A DNA stretch of 64,000 bases from Talinum fruticosum (lineage: Eukaryota > Streptophyta > Magnoliopsida > Caryophyllales > Talinaceae), in the NCBI GenBank assembly GCA_021018815.1, contig JAITYX010000010.1, positions 4,278,001-4,342,000 of the forward strand. Direction: 5' to 3'. Positions 44,490 to 56,275 of the stretch are shown here, in pieces. Within the stretch, counting starts at the first letter, position 1. Every line of letters begins with the position of its first letter. Made by a program: the position numbers and the translations under genes. Below the pieces are notes generated by a model, which made no database searches, had not been told where the DNA came from, and saw only the letters and a program-made list of their open reading frames with translations.

Positions 44490-47400
44490 CTAGTGGTGCA
44501 GAGGACACTTTTTTCTTGAAGAACATGGGGCAAAGGCAGCTTTGGGTAGCCTAACTCTCACATGAAAGTTCTTAGGAATGGGTGGTTGAGTCATTTTAGT
44601 TTTGGGGGCTGAGAAGGATTCTCTAAGGATGGCTGAGGTTGTTGCTGGGGGATGCATCACATTTCCTCCTTTTGTGCATAGCTTTTTGAGAAGTCTACCT
44701 CTTTTTGTGAACATTTTCACTCGTCGGTATGGGATGCCTCAGGTTGGGGTGGCTCGAGGTTGACTCGCTTCAATGTGGGGTGGCTTAGGTTGGGGTGCTT
44801 GAGGTTGACCTGCACATATAAAGTTAAAATTGATCCCCTACAAAGTTAAGAAATAAACAGGTGAGGAGGCCGACTCGCTTCGGTCTGGGTGGGTCAGGTT
44901 GTGCGAGCCGAGAGTTGATCCCCTCGAGTTAGGTAGGCTGAGTTGGCCTTCTTCTTCCCTAAACACAAATCACAACAATAAGTACCATATCACCTAACAC
45001 AGTCTTAGCCACTTAACACAGACCTACCTTAACACAACCTCAATCACTCAACACAGCCACACAAACAAGGAGGAAAATAGCACAAAGAAAAAAAAAAGAG
45101 GCAGAGACTGCAAAAACACAAACAAGTAGGCATAGAGCAAACCTTGAGCTTGGATACTCTTTGTGTACATGTGGACCTGTTGTGGCCTGCTTGACCATAA
45201 CTAGAACAATGAATTCTCTCGCCCATCTTTACTAACCTTGCCTTTCTTACCCCCTTTCCTTTGCTCCCAAGCTTCGAGGCCTTCTTCGAATTATGAAGTC
45301 CCTTTCCTCTTTGGCTTAAACACTGGAGCAGTTATTAGTTCACCGCTGGCAGCCTTCCCACATATCTTCTCCTTTGATGGGCATAAGAGTGTGTGAGTAT
45401 GAGATCTTCAAATATTCAGTAGAGTAGTAGTCATGCCCAAACTTGACGAGGTCCAACCTTTCCTCTCTCATCACTACAATGGAGTGTGCACAAGGGAGTC
45501 CACTAATCTCCCATGACCTACAACTACAACTCCTACCATTCAAGTTCACCACATACTCTTATGTGCCATGACAAACACTATAAAAACCATTTCTTCCCCG
45601 ATTGCCTCCCAAAACCTTGAGTTGTCCTTCCTCTTTTGTAACTTCTCTAATATCCTAGGAGCAACAAAGCATCGTAAAGGTGTTCTGTCCATTCTTTTTA
45701 TCTACAATTCTCTTCATGATTGCTTTATAAACAGCCTTCTACATTAACACAATAGGCATGTATATAGCATTGATAATGAATCCATTGAAGATTTCAGCCA
45801 TATTGTTGTCCACTGATTCACACTTGGCATGTGCTTTGAAGTATACCCTGTAGAAATGCTTTGGACCCTTTTTCTCCAAAAATTGCCAAGCAGTTGTATC
45901 AAGGTCTTGCATTTCTTAGATGTATCTCTTCAACTACACTTCATGAGTTGACTTTGCAATTTTCCGTAACACCTCCCTATACTGCTCACATTTCCAAGTG
46001 TTGCTCAAATTTACATAAACATACCTAGCACGTAGCCTTTGCTCAGCCTCGGGCATCCGATTCAAGACTGCATCAATTAACCCCTATTGCATCACACAAA
46101 AAGTTAGAAATTATAATTAAATTACTTAAATTAAACAACAAAATTTTAATAATAACATACCTTCGTTAGTCGAGATAATAGTCCATCCATATCCATTTCC
46201 AATTTCTAAATCAGCAACCAATTTCTCAACAAACCAACCCCAGCTTTCCTTGCTTTCGCTTTGCTCAACACCCCATGCCATAGGATACATTTGATCATTA
46301 AGCATCCCTCGCCAACCGCACGTAAGAGCCGACCATCCCATGGACCCTTCAAGAAACTGACCATCAAGAGAACACACCCTCTTATAACCATCTAAGAAGC
46401 CCCTTTTCGGAGGCCTTGGGCATATATATATAAAAACCTAAATATATATTGCTCTTGCTGATCCTTCCAGGTTCTTATACTTAAAAAGTCCCCGGGTTTT
46501 GTTTGTATACCTCCCAAGCATAATACCCGAGCTGCCCAAACCGACTCTTATAATCACCCACAATTGAGTGTAAAGCTCTTTTCCTAACTCTAGAACACAT
46601 AGATAAAGTGGCATTATAGTTAAGTTCATCCTTAACTATGCCTTGAAGATCCCTCGCAATCAATGCAGGCTGTCTTCTAAATGTTTCATTATAGTGTTCA
46701 GCTAACCAATCAACAGACATGTGCTTCTTGCCCGCCTCAAAACTAAAAGGCGGACATGTGTGCTATTTATCCAAAGTCTTTATCTCGCATTGTCAATTCC
46801 TTCCCAACCTGTGATCCCCATAGCCTCCACTCACAAATTTCACCCAAACAACACACTTGATACCTCACTTTATCACTCTTCTTTACCTGAAGGTGATATC
46901 CTTTAACAATCCTATAATTCTCAACTACCTTCACTAAACCATCCTTATTGGGAAATTTATGCCTAGCCTTAAACTCGGTTAAAGAACTACCCTTATGTCT
47001 TGGGTATTTGACACTCTTATTCCTTTTTGATTCATTCTCATGTTCACTTTCACTACTTGAACTCTCCGCATTGTCCGAATCATGATAATTTTCCCGACCA
47101 AGTCCTTCCTCATCTGTTTCAAGCATCACCGCCGCCCTGTCTCTCAGCAGCTAATTCCTCTTTTATTTTCTTTTTCTTTTCCCTAACCTCTCTTAATCCA
47201 TTGTCCTCAACATCCGAATTATCAACATCATCATCCTCTCGACCACAGATCATCATCATTTGACCCTATTCCATCATCATCCGACCCTACTCCACCACCA
47301 ATCTCCTGTTCAATTTCTTCACCTCCATATATTGCATCATCATTGTGGTCAACATACAAGTATATAAACTCATTTTTCTTACACATATCACTCAGCTCCT

Positions 47401-47740
47401 TTATCTCATTATTGCTCTCTAATGCTACTAAACTATCCTCAAAAGCTAATCCGAGCTCGCAAAAGTAAATTGTTTTTATTCTCTCTACAGTATAACTTAA
47501 GTTTACCACATTCTCTTTCACATCCCCAACACTTAATAAGTTAGGATCACATTGTATCTCATCCATCTCATACTCACTATATACAAGTGTGGAACTCTTT
47601 GAAATTCTCCCCCATGGAAAATACGTAGTTTACAAATTCCCACACCACTCATTCTAAAAATTACAAAAATAATCAAGTAAAAAATAATGACAAACATTAA
47701 TAAAAAATCAATTTCATACCCAAACAGAGCATTACCCAAC
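44490..47740 (-). pseudogene. MURA-like (MuDR family) transposase gene, broken
   Basis: Minus strand. An acidic N-terminal part is at 47566-47231. The MuDR DNA-binding-like part at 47129-46767 contains FKARHKFPNKDGLVKVVENY and, further on, CEWRLWGS. A linker domain is at 46720-46481 (DWLAEHYNETFRRQP). The catalytic region at 46391-46126 reads CSLDGQFLEGSMGW, then NDQMYPMAWGVEQSE. A likely GT-AG intron of about 64-80 bases ends at 46091, joining ...IISTNEG to GLIDAVLNRMPEAEQR-type sequence. The SWIM zinc finger CSCRSWEISGLPCAHSI is at about 45525-45475 and a decayed zinc knuckle CSSYGQAGHNRSTC at about 45205-45165. The Asp expected in the IISD motif is not readable, and the exons need frame changes to connect, so the gene is probably dead. 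Confidence 0.85.
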
Positions 47741-49318
47741 CCCCAAAATACTAACTTTCAAGCATTTACAAATTTAAACTACTATTTCAGAAATAATTCA
47801 CTTATTATCAACATTATGCAAGGTAATTGCAACACCAACATCTCATAATTCCAACACCAACTTGTCATAATTTTCAAAAAACCCTAAAACCTACCTGGCC
47901 CGTTGATCGCAGTTCTTCTATATTGTATCCCCTCCCCGTCTGCAGCTTGATCACCTCAAACTTTTCCTCATTCTCTAAGTGGTACCACACCATTTAGGGT
48001 TTGAATTTCCAATTACAAGGAAGATAGAGAGAAAATGAGTGAAAATGGCGAGAGTAGAGAGAAAGAGAGACAGAGACAGACACAGAGTGAGAGGGAAGAG
48101 AGATGTTCTTCAATGGTTGTGACCGGTTTCATTCAAAATGAGGGAAGAGAGAGAGTGAGGTAGTTCAATTGCATTAAACAGCTTAAGATTCGTGGGTTGT
48201 GACCGGTTGCCTGGGTTTTTACCGGCCTTATCGAGTCACTTTGACCTTCAAGTGGCATTTTTTTCACTTAATAACTAGCTTAGTGGCAGATGATTACCAT
48301 CGATTAAATTAGTGGAATTTTTGACAATTCTTGATAGTTGAAGGGTAATTTAATCCGAGCACTCAATTTGAAAGCCTTTTTGTGAGTTTTGAGTGTACGT
48401 AAGGAGAAAGTTGTATGCAACTAATGGAGAATTAGGATTCAAATGTAGGAAGTAAGGGAAAGATTAGCTAAAATAAGACTAAGAGATCCAAATACGTTAA
48501 TATTCTCGTAGCTCATAATCAAACTTCAGTAGCATGACACATAAGGAAAAGCCATCATCAGCTTAGTATTTGGTAGCGTAACGCCTAAGAAAAGTCGTTC
48601 ATCAAAATGAGAGCCTAAGCTCTCTATTTATATATGAGGATTAGGTCACAAAATAACCTAGGGTTTCGATTAAACAGGAGTCAAAAATAAGGCATGAACC
48701 GACTGGAAAATCCCAAAATTTGGACCAAAAATAAGGGATAGAACCGGATCCCGGATGCGCGGCGCCGGACAAAACAACATCGTTTTGGTCCTCCAATTTC
48801 TTCCGTATTGTAGCAAGACTCTTGGCAAAACATAGCATTTTAAGTGAAATGGAATCTCGTACAAGGCCTCGTACATATACGACAACGTTTTGAGGAATTA
48901 AGCTCGTGTCTCGGTGGACTGTTTGGAGCAAAACGCAACCTTTTTGTGATTCGTACCATGAAATGCAGTGTCGGCCATACGACGTCGTTTTGATGCCTTC
49001 AACTCCGTGTCTAGGATGGACGCTGGTGGTGAAATGTAGTGTTTTGATTCTAGAATCTCCCTATACGCAAGCATTGAACTTTTGTTGACTCAGGAGGTTT
49101 GACCCGGGCTTAGACCGTCCAAAAGAAAAGTATTTTTAGACCAACCCAAGGAAAAAGGCTATTTATATGGTGGTAAAGGATTTTTATGGTTTATTGGCTT
49201 CGTCGCACCAATCAAATACCGTTTGTGATCCAAATCCTCAAAGAGGACTCGGGATTTCATCATCGGGCCAACAAAATAAATAAGAGAAAAGGGATGACAC
49301 GTTTTAGGTGTCTACAGT

Positions 49319-49331
49319 TAGCCCCCACTTT
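49319..49331 (-). other. Polypurine tract, main Tat element
   Basis: TAGCCCCCACTTT on the plus strand (AAAGTGGGGGCTA on the minus strand), two bases before the LTR start. This is the characteristic Tat/Ogre PPT arrangement. Confidence 0.85.
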
Positions 49332-49960
49332 GACCAAGCCTGCAAGACGAAGGGTCAAAGTAGACACTAATGGATACTTATCTCACTTTTACGCGTTGTT
49401 TCGAACGCCGATTGTTGTGTAGTGTTTAGAATTGGTTGTCGTCGAACCTAAACTCCGAGATAGGGCTTGGACTTGATCCCAATGCATGCATTTTGAAGTT
49501 CGGTAAAAGGATCCAAAGCTTGGCTTGATCGAGCCTAAAGCCCGATGAACTTTTATATTGAAACTTCGATTGTTCTTGGATCTAAATCTTGGCCTGGTGT
49601 CATAATAACATGGTTGTTAATAGATAATTATATTGACGAAAGTTTAGTATTTTACCTGAATAATTCGGACGAAAACAAACCGAAAATCTGATTTGCAAAA
49701 GCCGACGTGGTGGGTCCAAAAGCTCCACCTACATGCACATTGTGGCAATAATCCACTTGCCACGCCTAATGGGACTTCACAAGCTAGACCACCAGCTAGG
49801 GCTGCAAAGTTGTCGCTAATGGAACACTGCATCAGTCCTTGTAGCGCAGACCTGCCAGCCTTTGGCGAGCTTGGCCTCAGACATGCTACTGGATTCCCTC
49901 TTTGGTTTCCTTTTGCTTTTTTGACTTTTGTCGTGTGTGTTTGGCATGCCTTGACTGAAT
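49332..49960 (-). other. 3' untranslated region of the main Tat element
   Basis: About 630 bases between the PPT and the promoter of the opposite-strand gene. The open frames here (for example 49693-49986 plus) show no recognisable motif and no support from a second copy. Confidence 0.5.
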
Positions 49961-49965
49961 TTGTG

Positions 49966-49974
49966 TATAAAAGG
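49966..49974 (+). promoter_or_regulatory. TATA box of the opposite-strand PMD-like gene
   Basis: TATAAAAGG in the context GTGTATAAAAGGGGAG, a strong plant TATA match. It is followed by a CT-rich leader (about 49998-50080) and an ATG at 50113, 139 bases downstream. It is on the plus strand, opposite to gag-pol of the host element. Confidence 0.65.
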
Positions 49975-50112
49975 GGAGTTAGTTAGTTCATTTTGCACAC
50001 TTCACTTACTCCTCTCTTGCTTTCTTTAGCTTTTCTCTTGTCGTGCTCTTGTTGTACTCGTTGTTTTGCTTTTTAAGAAAGCTAATTAGTTTTAAAACAC
50101 AACTCTCTAAAT

Positions 50113-52340
50113 ATGTCTAGAAGAAAGGCTCATCCAACAAGAAGGACCTGGGTCGAGAAGTTGGTTCATGACAACTTTCTAGAGCAAGAATGTCCTCCCT
50201 ATGATGACTTGGAGCCTAAATGATCTCTTGGTGGTGGCCGAGAATCATGTCTCTTCACTCGCTATTACTTCATCGGTAAGCTTGTTGGCTTAATCTTCTA
50301 TCTTTGCTCACTTATAGTAATACTTCTACTAAAATCTTTTGGAGTTTCATCTTGGAGAAGGGTTCCATTGAGAGTAGCAAGGCTATACTAAAGTTCATGG
50401 AGACATATAAAGAAAGGAACTACCCCTTAGAAGACATCATAAATAATGTCGGGTTTGGTTCCCTTTTACCGCTTTAAATCATTTATGTGACAAAAAGAGC
50501 GAGATCCCATTTGAACTATTAGTGAGCGCTTTTGGGATACAACTAACACATTTCATATTCCTTTCGTGGGGATGTCCAACACACCTTTCGATTTTGCCGT
50601 CTTGTCGGGCTTGGGCTTCTCGGGGAGCCTCTAGTCTACGACCGAAACTTGTACAAAAATTGTGACCATCTACGTCACCTCTTCGGTCCCGTGGCTAGTA
50701 GCTTTCCTCAGGAGAACTTCTTTAAATACACCCTTTGAGAATGCTGAGTTTTAGGCTCAACAACAAGTCCGAGTCATGCTTGCTCTCTTGTTAAGCACAA
50801 CCATTTTATCTCGATCAAGCTTCAAAGGTACATATTCACTATTTGGTGAACTTGGTAGACCTACATAAGATTAGAGAGCTTAACTAGGGTGAACCTACCT
50901 ATACTTGCCTTATAAGGGGGTTTACGCTCTAGTGTGAGGCATACTAAAGCCGAGAAGGACTTGACAAACTATCTTTCGCTATGTGACTTATGGAAGATCA
51001 TTGAGGTATGCTCTATCTCCTCTTTTATTTCCAAAGTATTTTTATCTTGTATGGATAAAAGATCTCACTTGTAAAATTGTAGTTGAGGCTATATGAGTAT
51101 TTGTCACGCCTTTCGCCCGGTTTAACGAATCACCCTTCATTCCGTTTTTGCTTGTCTCCTTATGGGTCCTATATGTGCAAGCTAATTTCCATCCATGGGC
51201 CCAACTTTAATTCCCCCAAGTATAGGCATTGCATGGGAATTGAGCGAGAGATGGATCTTGTTTGAAGGGCCTTTGGGTTTTGGTTGTACCTTGGTGAGCG
51301 AGTCACGCCTCAAATCTGCCACAACACATGGCCTTGTTCGTTCCTTGCGATTTGCCCTAGACTATGTTTTATTTTGTCTCCCTTTCTCAACACGAGTAAT
51401 AGGAAGCAACCACCAGTTATCCTTATACCCAATTTTTAAATCAGTATGCCTCTTATGCTCACCATTTGGGACAGATTATGAATCCGATTTGTGACCCTTC
51501 ATTTCTTCCTTCTTTTTTGTGTTATTGAATTTCGTGTATGGAAATTAACTTCATATTTTTGTAGCTTCTCCCGAAGGATATCCATATTCCAAGTCTTGAT
51601 GTGGATGTCCCCAGCCTTGGGAATCCCCACGTTAGATAAGGATTCCGGAAATTCCCGAAGAGGAGTGTGTGGTGCATCCTCTCCTTAAGAACTGGCAAGG
51701 GGTAAGACTTTTATGCTTTTTTACTTTTAGTTGCATGCTAAAAGTGTCTTGCTAATCACCATAAATCTTGCACTACGACCGAGAACAATCTCGAACCATA
51801 TCTATCGAGTTCTAGTCCGCCCTTAAAGGTATTTGGGACCTATTCACCGGAAAGACTTTCGAAACATTATGGGTGAGTCTTAGTTAGTGTAAATGCTAAC
51901 TTTCACGAGCTTTTAGCGAATGTGCAAATTGCTCTATCATTTTGTAGAGGCGTTGATCTAGAACGTCTTCACCAGGAGGCTTCCTCGATGGCTCGGGGCT
52001 CAAGCGCATCCAACTAGCCAACAAATGCCCTCTCGGTGGTACGGCTAGAGCGAGCACTTCTCGATGTTCTTCACATCGCTCACATCATCGAGTGCTTCAA
52101 AAGCAGGGGCTAGTTCTTCCGGGCCTTCTTCCAGTGCGAGGCATAGCTTTTCTAAAGAGTGTATGGACATCCCGCCTCTCCAAGCACTTGATCGTCATGG
52201 CAATCCGATTGACTTACATTGGACGTCCTATAGTAGGCCTTCTCATGGAGCTTCTTAATCTTGGGACCATGGGACTAGCGCTTCACACGCTGGTGGAGAC
52301 GATCGTTTTCCACGCCATCTCGGAGGACTCGCTACAATTA
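50113..52340 (+). pseudogene. Plant mobile domain (PMD)-like gene, antisense in Tat element
   Basis: ATG at 50113 opens MSRRKAHPTRRTWVEKLVHD, with a stop at 50221 one base out of frame with DLLVVAENHVSSLAITSS, which ends at a GTAAGC splice donor (about 50274). After a short intron (to about 50319) the frame reads KIFWSFILEKGSIESSKAIL. The diagnostic stretch is TNTFHIPFVGMSNTPFDF followed by AVLSGLGFSG (about 50545-50630), matching the PMD (aminotransferase-like plant mobile domain) pattern ERW..THTFH.P.GE...T..D...L.GL...G. RLYEYLSRLSPGLTNHPSFRF (51086 on) continues it. Several stops. The Tat lineage is known to carry extra ORFs, including antisense ones, between pol and the 3' LTR. Confidence 0.7.
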
Positions 52341-53239
52341 CCTCTTTGATGATGCTTCGATGACAAAGATTAGTTAATCCCTTGTAAGGTGCTTTTGTTT
52401 TTAATGTTTTGTAATTTTCACCTTATGCAATAAGAAGAATGTAAGGACTCGATTCTAAAAATGCTCTCTTTTTATTAATATGATGCAAAAAAATTCTAAG
52501 GAAAATTACAAAGACAAATCAACAAAAATTGCACTAGCCCCATTCGCTCCAAAAGAAATTAATAAAATGAAAAGCGAGAACTTGTAAGTACATGGTCCGA
52601 AATAACGAGGCTTAACCGAAATGGGCTTAGTAGCAAGATAAGAGTATGGCTCGAGGAATGCTCGAGCCGAAAAAGAAATAGACATATCGGTCTAGCCAGC
52701 GCCGCCTATGCAGGAGACCAAGGTGCTGGTGGTATTTGATGTCATGGCACAATAGGACTCGAATGTGGAGATTACTATAAATTGCACCCTCTGTCATATA
52801 CCGAAAATCACGCCTTCTAAACCTTTGTTTGCAATTCCCTCGTAAAAATTGATCCTAAGAAAATTCCTTAGTGCCTTCAAATCCCTTCTATTTTCAAAGG
52901 TCAATTATATAACTAAGTTGTCCCATTGGATGCACGAGATGACAGGTGTTGATAAGGTAAGATTGTCCCAATAAGGATCGAATACCCTATTCAAGCATTC
53001 GACATGTGAAACTCTATTGGACTTTCCTAAGGGTCTGTTGTGGCTTACTAGGATTCACATTACCACATTTTTAGGTTTGGGGATAAGGAATTATGTCCCA
53101 TAACTCGAAGAGTTTGATGTTATTCTAGGCATCCAATGCCGTACAAAACCTATTATGCCCAAGTCCTCGGAGAATATACATGAAGCCTACAAGCGCCTTC
53201 CGAAGCTGAACAATAGGAATCTAATCGCCTTCATTCCGA
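52341..53239 (+). other. Intergenic part between the two plus-strand gene remnants
   Basis: Begins with CTTGTAAGGTGCTTTTG and an AATAAGAAGAATG stretch (about 52428) that could be a polyadenylation region. The rest is low in coding signal, although LGLGIRNYVP and EAYKRLPKLNNRNLIAF can be read around 53070-53230, possibly the start of the next remnant. Confidence 0.45.
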
Positions 53240-54368
53240 GGCATTGAGCTATAATCACCCGTCCGATAGGTGGTTTCTTACGAGTAGGAGGCCACATGGA
53301 TATGGATTTTATTGCGTTACTAAGCTTTGTGGAGCAATTAGAGGACTAATGTTCCCGACTTTGCTGATTGTCGCTGAGACCATTATAGGGCTAGGCCGGG
53401 TCACGACCAACCCGGACGAAGACTTCGCTGGGAGCCCCCGTTATTGCAAGTGAGCAGAAAATAATCACTGAGACCAATTGGTGAGACTAGGTCGGCGGCA
53501 CCGACCAAGGGGCGGTGTCTGTTGCCTCTAAGGCTAAAAAGCCTCCAGCTTTTGCCCAAAAGTCTCGGTTTTCATCCTTCCTCTCTTTTTTTAATTTATT
53601 TTTGTTTTTTGCTCCTGTTGGGCCATGAATGAGGTTGACTTCGACCGTGTAGGACTCTCGTGATTTTTTTATCTGTTTTATATAGATTTGGTTGATGGAG
53701 CACCTTCAATTGATTCAACCTCCTACAAAAGTGGACTCGTACTGGCGACACGGTTACGTTAGCGGAAGTGATTGGATGTGGTAACCGATCATCCTACTTC
53801 TTGGTGGCAGGCTTGGCTTAAAAACCATAGCACCGTTGAATGGTATATTAATCACTGGAAAGTGTCCCGATTTAGGACACATACTGACCAGCAGACCCTT
53901 TGTACGCCTGCTAGGTGTAAAAACTAGCACATACTACTTCCTTGACCGTGTATTGTGGCAAATGGGACAAGACCAGGCAATCCCTTCTGGGACTCGTGTT
54001 TGGCCTCGCTACCTTTCAACTGTTCGTAGGTTTTAGCGGTTCATGGCGTGTTTCATCATGGCTAGAGTATTTAAACCTCTAGATGAACTTACCATTATAG
54101 TTTCTGAATATTATCCGGAGTGGATAACGGAAATAGACCCAAACATCACAAGGCACCGAGGACTCGATAAAGGGATCCTAGAGGAGCTGTTCCTTCGTTC
54201 GTCGCTTGAAATTCGCGAAGTAAACCCCCAAATTGATGAAGGAGCCCACGTAAGGGAATCTTAGGCTAATAAAGCTGCGAAGAGGAGGGCCCGTAGGATT
54301 GAAAAGCTAAAAAGCGCATCCAGGATGATGCAACCGAGTTTAGTGGTCCGAAAGGGAAGAAAGTGAAG
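53240..54368 (+). pseudogene. Second plus-strand gene remnant in Tat element, PMD C-terminus-like
   Basis: Open pieces at 53244-53453, 53836-54036 and 54043-54264 in changing frames. TYYFLDRVLWQMGQDQAIPS (about 53929-53990) resembles the RV..Q.G.DQ.IP motif near the C-terminus of PMD proteins. The following part, DELTIIVSEYYPEWITEIDP, is acidic. The tail after the stop at 54264 is Lys/Arg-rich up to about 54368. This may be the distal exon of the same antisense gene (50113 on) rather than a separate gene; I cannot settle which. Confidence 0.5.
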
Positions 54369-55149
54369 ATAGACTAGGGCTTAATTTTTAGAGAGAATTT
54401 AGGAATTTCAGCTTTTCCTCTTTAGAATTGTTTATTTTCCAAGTAGTATGCTTGTTTTTCCCTTTTATTAGCTATGTATTTAGATAAGTAGTAGGCTTAC
54501 CTTTTATTAATAAAAGTAAAAAGTAAGTTTTATACTCACTTTTATGCTTTATTATTATTATTTTTATTGCTCACCTAGAGGAGTAAATAAATTTAGACCG
54601 CCTAATTGGACCGTCCTTAAAATTAATCTGAGCAATTAAAGAATTAATTAAACCAATGGACTATCCAATTGGACCGTCCAAAATAGAATAACAATTAATT
54701 AGATAAACGAACCGTTTGATTGGACCGTTGAAACAAAGAATTGTAAAAATAGGACCAGGGGGAGTTGCCGGTAGGCCAGCCCATCTGTTTCGTGGTGGTG
54801 GCTGGCGCGCCCATGGCACGACCTGGTTGGGCTAGGCCTCGGCCTCGTTATGCCATCTATTTAATGTCATGCTAAACGTAGTATTTCTTTAGTTGATCCA
54901 AGTTTATGTACTTGAAAAATCTCTTCACCATCCAAATTAGTCAATTTTATTGCTCCTCCCTAGCAAGTATTTAACTAACTATAAATGGGCCTTGTAAATT
55001 GAGCCTTAACTTTCCGCGGGATCTTGGATGGGTGCCCTAATCTCCAACCTACAGATTACGAGGCTTCACTTTCTTATTAAATGCCCTTAATATACGTGCT
55101 TGGTATATTTGGACATTATGTAGGGCCTTCAATCGTCTTTCATCCAACA
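54369..55149. other. AT-rich spacer with repeated AATTGGACCGTCC motif
   Basis: No coding sequence. CTAATTGGACCGTCC (54601), CCAATTGGACCGTCC (about 54666) and TTGATTGGACCGTTG (about 54717) recur at 50-65 base spacing. It separates the plus-strand gene remnants from the 3' end of integrase on the other strand. Confidence 0.6.
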
Positions 55150-56070
55150 ACACTAATTCTTCGTAGCGTTCCTTATCCCATTGTGCTTTGGGAATCGACT
55201 CTCAGCCATGATTCGTAATGACGGAATGACAATTTCTATTGAAAGGACTGCTTCCATGCCATATACTAGGGAGTAGGGTGTTGCTCTAATTAAAGTCCTA
55301 ATGGAGGTTCGTAGCCCTATAAAGCGAAGGGCAACTTAGCAGGCCAATCTTAATAGCCGATGGCCATCTTCTCCACTATTTTGCGAATATTTTTGTTTAC
55401 GGCCTCCACTACTCTTTTGGTCCGAGGGTGATAGCAAGCAGATTTGTGGTGTTTGATCTTGTACTTGTCAAGTAGGTATGCTACTTATTTCTTGAAGTGA
55501 CTACCATGGTCATTGATGAATTCATCGGGTACCCTATATCGATAAATGATAATCAAAGTGATGAACTTAGCTACGTGTTTTGACGTCAAGGTTGCATAAG
55601 AGGTCGCTTCTACCGCTTGGTAAAGTAGTCAATTGCTATTAAAATAAATTTGTGACCACCTGCTCCTTTAGGGGTCACCTTGCCAATGATATCGATTCCC
55701 CAAACCGAGAATGGCCAAGGTGATGCAAGTGTCGTGAGAAAGGATTGTGACCGGTGTCGTAAGTTTGCATACGCTTAACACTTGTGGCACCTCTTAACGA
55801 ATTCGTGGTAGTCCGCTGCCATAGTCGACTAGTAGTAGCCTAATCTCCGAATTTTCCGAACCAATATTTTGCCATTCATATAGGGTCATCATTCCCCACC
55901 ATGAATTTCATCCATGATCCGCTCCGCTTCGTGTTGGTTGACACAAAGTAAGCCGATTCCCGTGTTGGTTTTGTTGTACAACCTGTCCTTGGTTGATGAA
56001 AAATTAGCCGCTAACATCCCGATGGCTCATTAGGCTCTAGGCGTGGAGTCCAACAGATGTTCTTGTTTGT
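55150..56070 (-). pseudogene. Integrase of the main Tat element, broken
   Basis: Minus strand. Sequence equivalent to the zinc-binding module lies at 56000-55740. The core begins FSVWGIDIIGKVTPKGAGGH (about 55710-55650, with GIDIIGK holding the first Asp), then LIAIDYFTK, where further sites are out of frame. Text matching the V.A.NK..KIL.K part occurs at about 55400-55370. Placement after both RNase H domains is as in Tat elements. Many stops. Confidence 0.78.
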
Positions 56071-56275
56071 CCGGATATTGATAGATGTCATGGTACTAAC
56101 TGGTTTGGTCGGTACTACACATTTCTAGTACATATACGTGCCCGAGCTGACTCTATCCTTCTATATGAATGGGCATTGAATGAATGTCGTTAGGGATATT
56201 GATCATGGATGCTAATTTAGCTAAGGCATCCAAGAATTGGTTGTTATTCCTAGGAAGGTATGTGTACGAAATGCT

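Larger units (their letters stand above)
43007..48364. mobile_element. MuDR-type MULE transposon with long TIRs
   Basis: Terminal inverted repeats of about 165 bases: 43007-43171 and 48200-48364. Inside both (one of them reversed) are ATTAAATTACCCTTCAACTA, CACTAATTTAATCGATG and GCCACTAAGCTAGTTATTA. Flanks AATTTAAAA (42998-43006) and AATTTGAAA (48365-48373) form a 9-base target duplication with one mismatch, as expected for Mutator-like elements. It encodes a MURA-like transposase on the minus strand and a GRF zinc finger ORF on the plus strand. Confidence 0.95.
41880..49316 (-). repeat. 3' LTR of the main Tat element, with MULE insertion
   Basis: On the minus strand it starts TGTAGACACCTAAAACG at 49316. 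Excluding the 5358-base MULE and its duplicated 9 bases it is about 2.07 kb, close to the 1994-base Tat LTR at 33655. It contains landmarks shared with that LTR (CTTAGTATGGGAAAACTAAG near 42517 and the GGTGTGAAAATACCGG region near 42241). Confidence 0.85.

Noticed and set aside
49317..54370. Host protein-coding gene between transposons
   Set aside because: The plus-strand gene lies inside the borders of the Tat element, between its integrase and PPT, is full of stops, and fits the known extra-ORF position, so it is treated as retroelement cargo.
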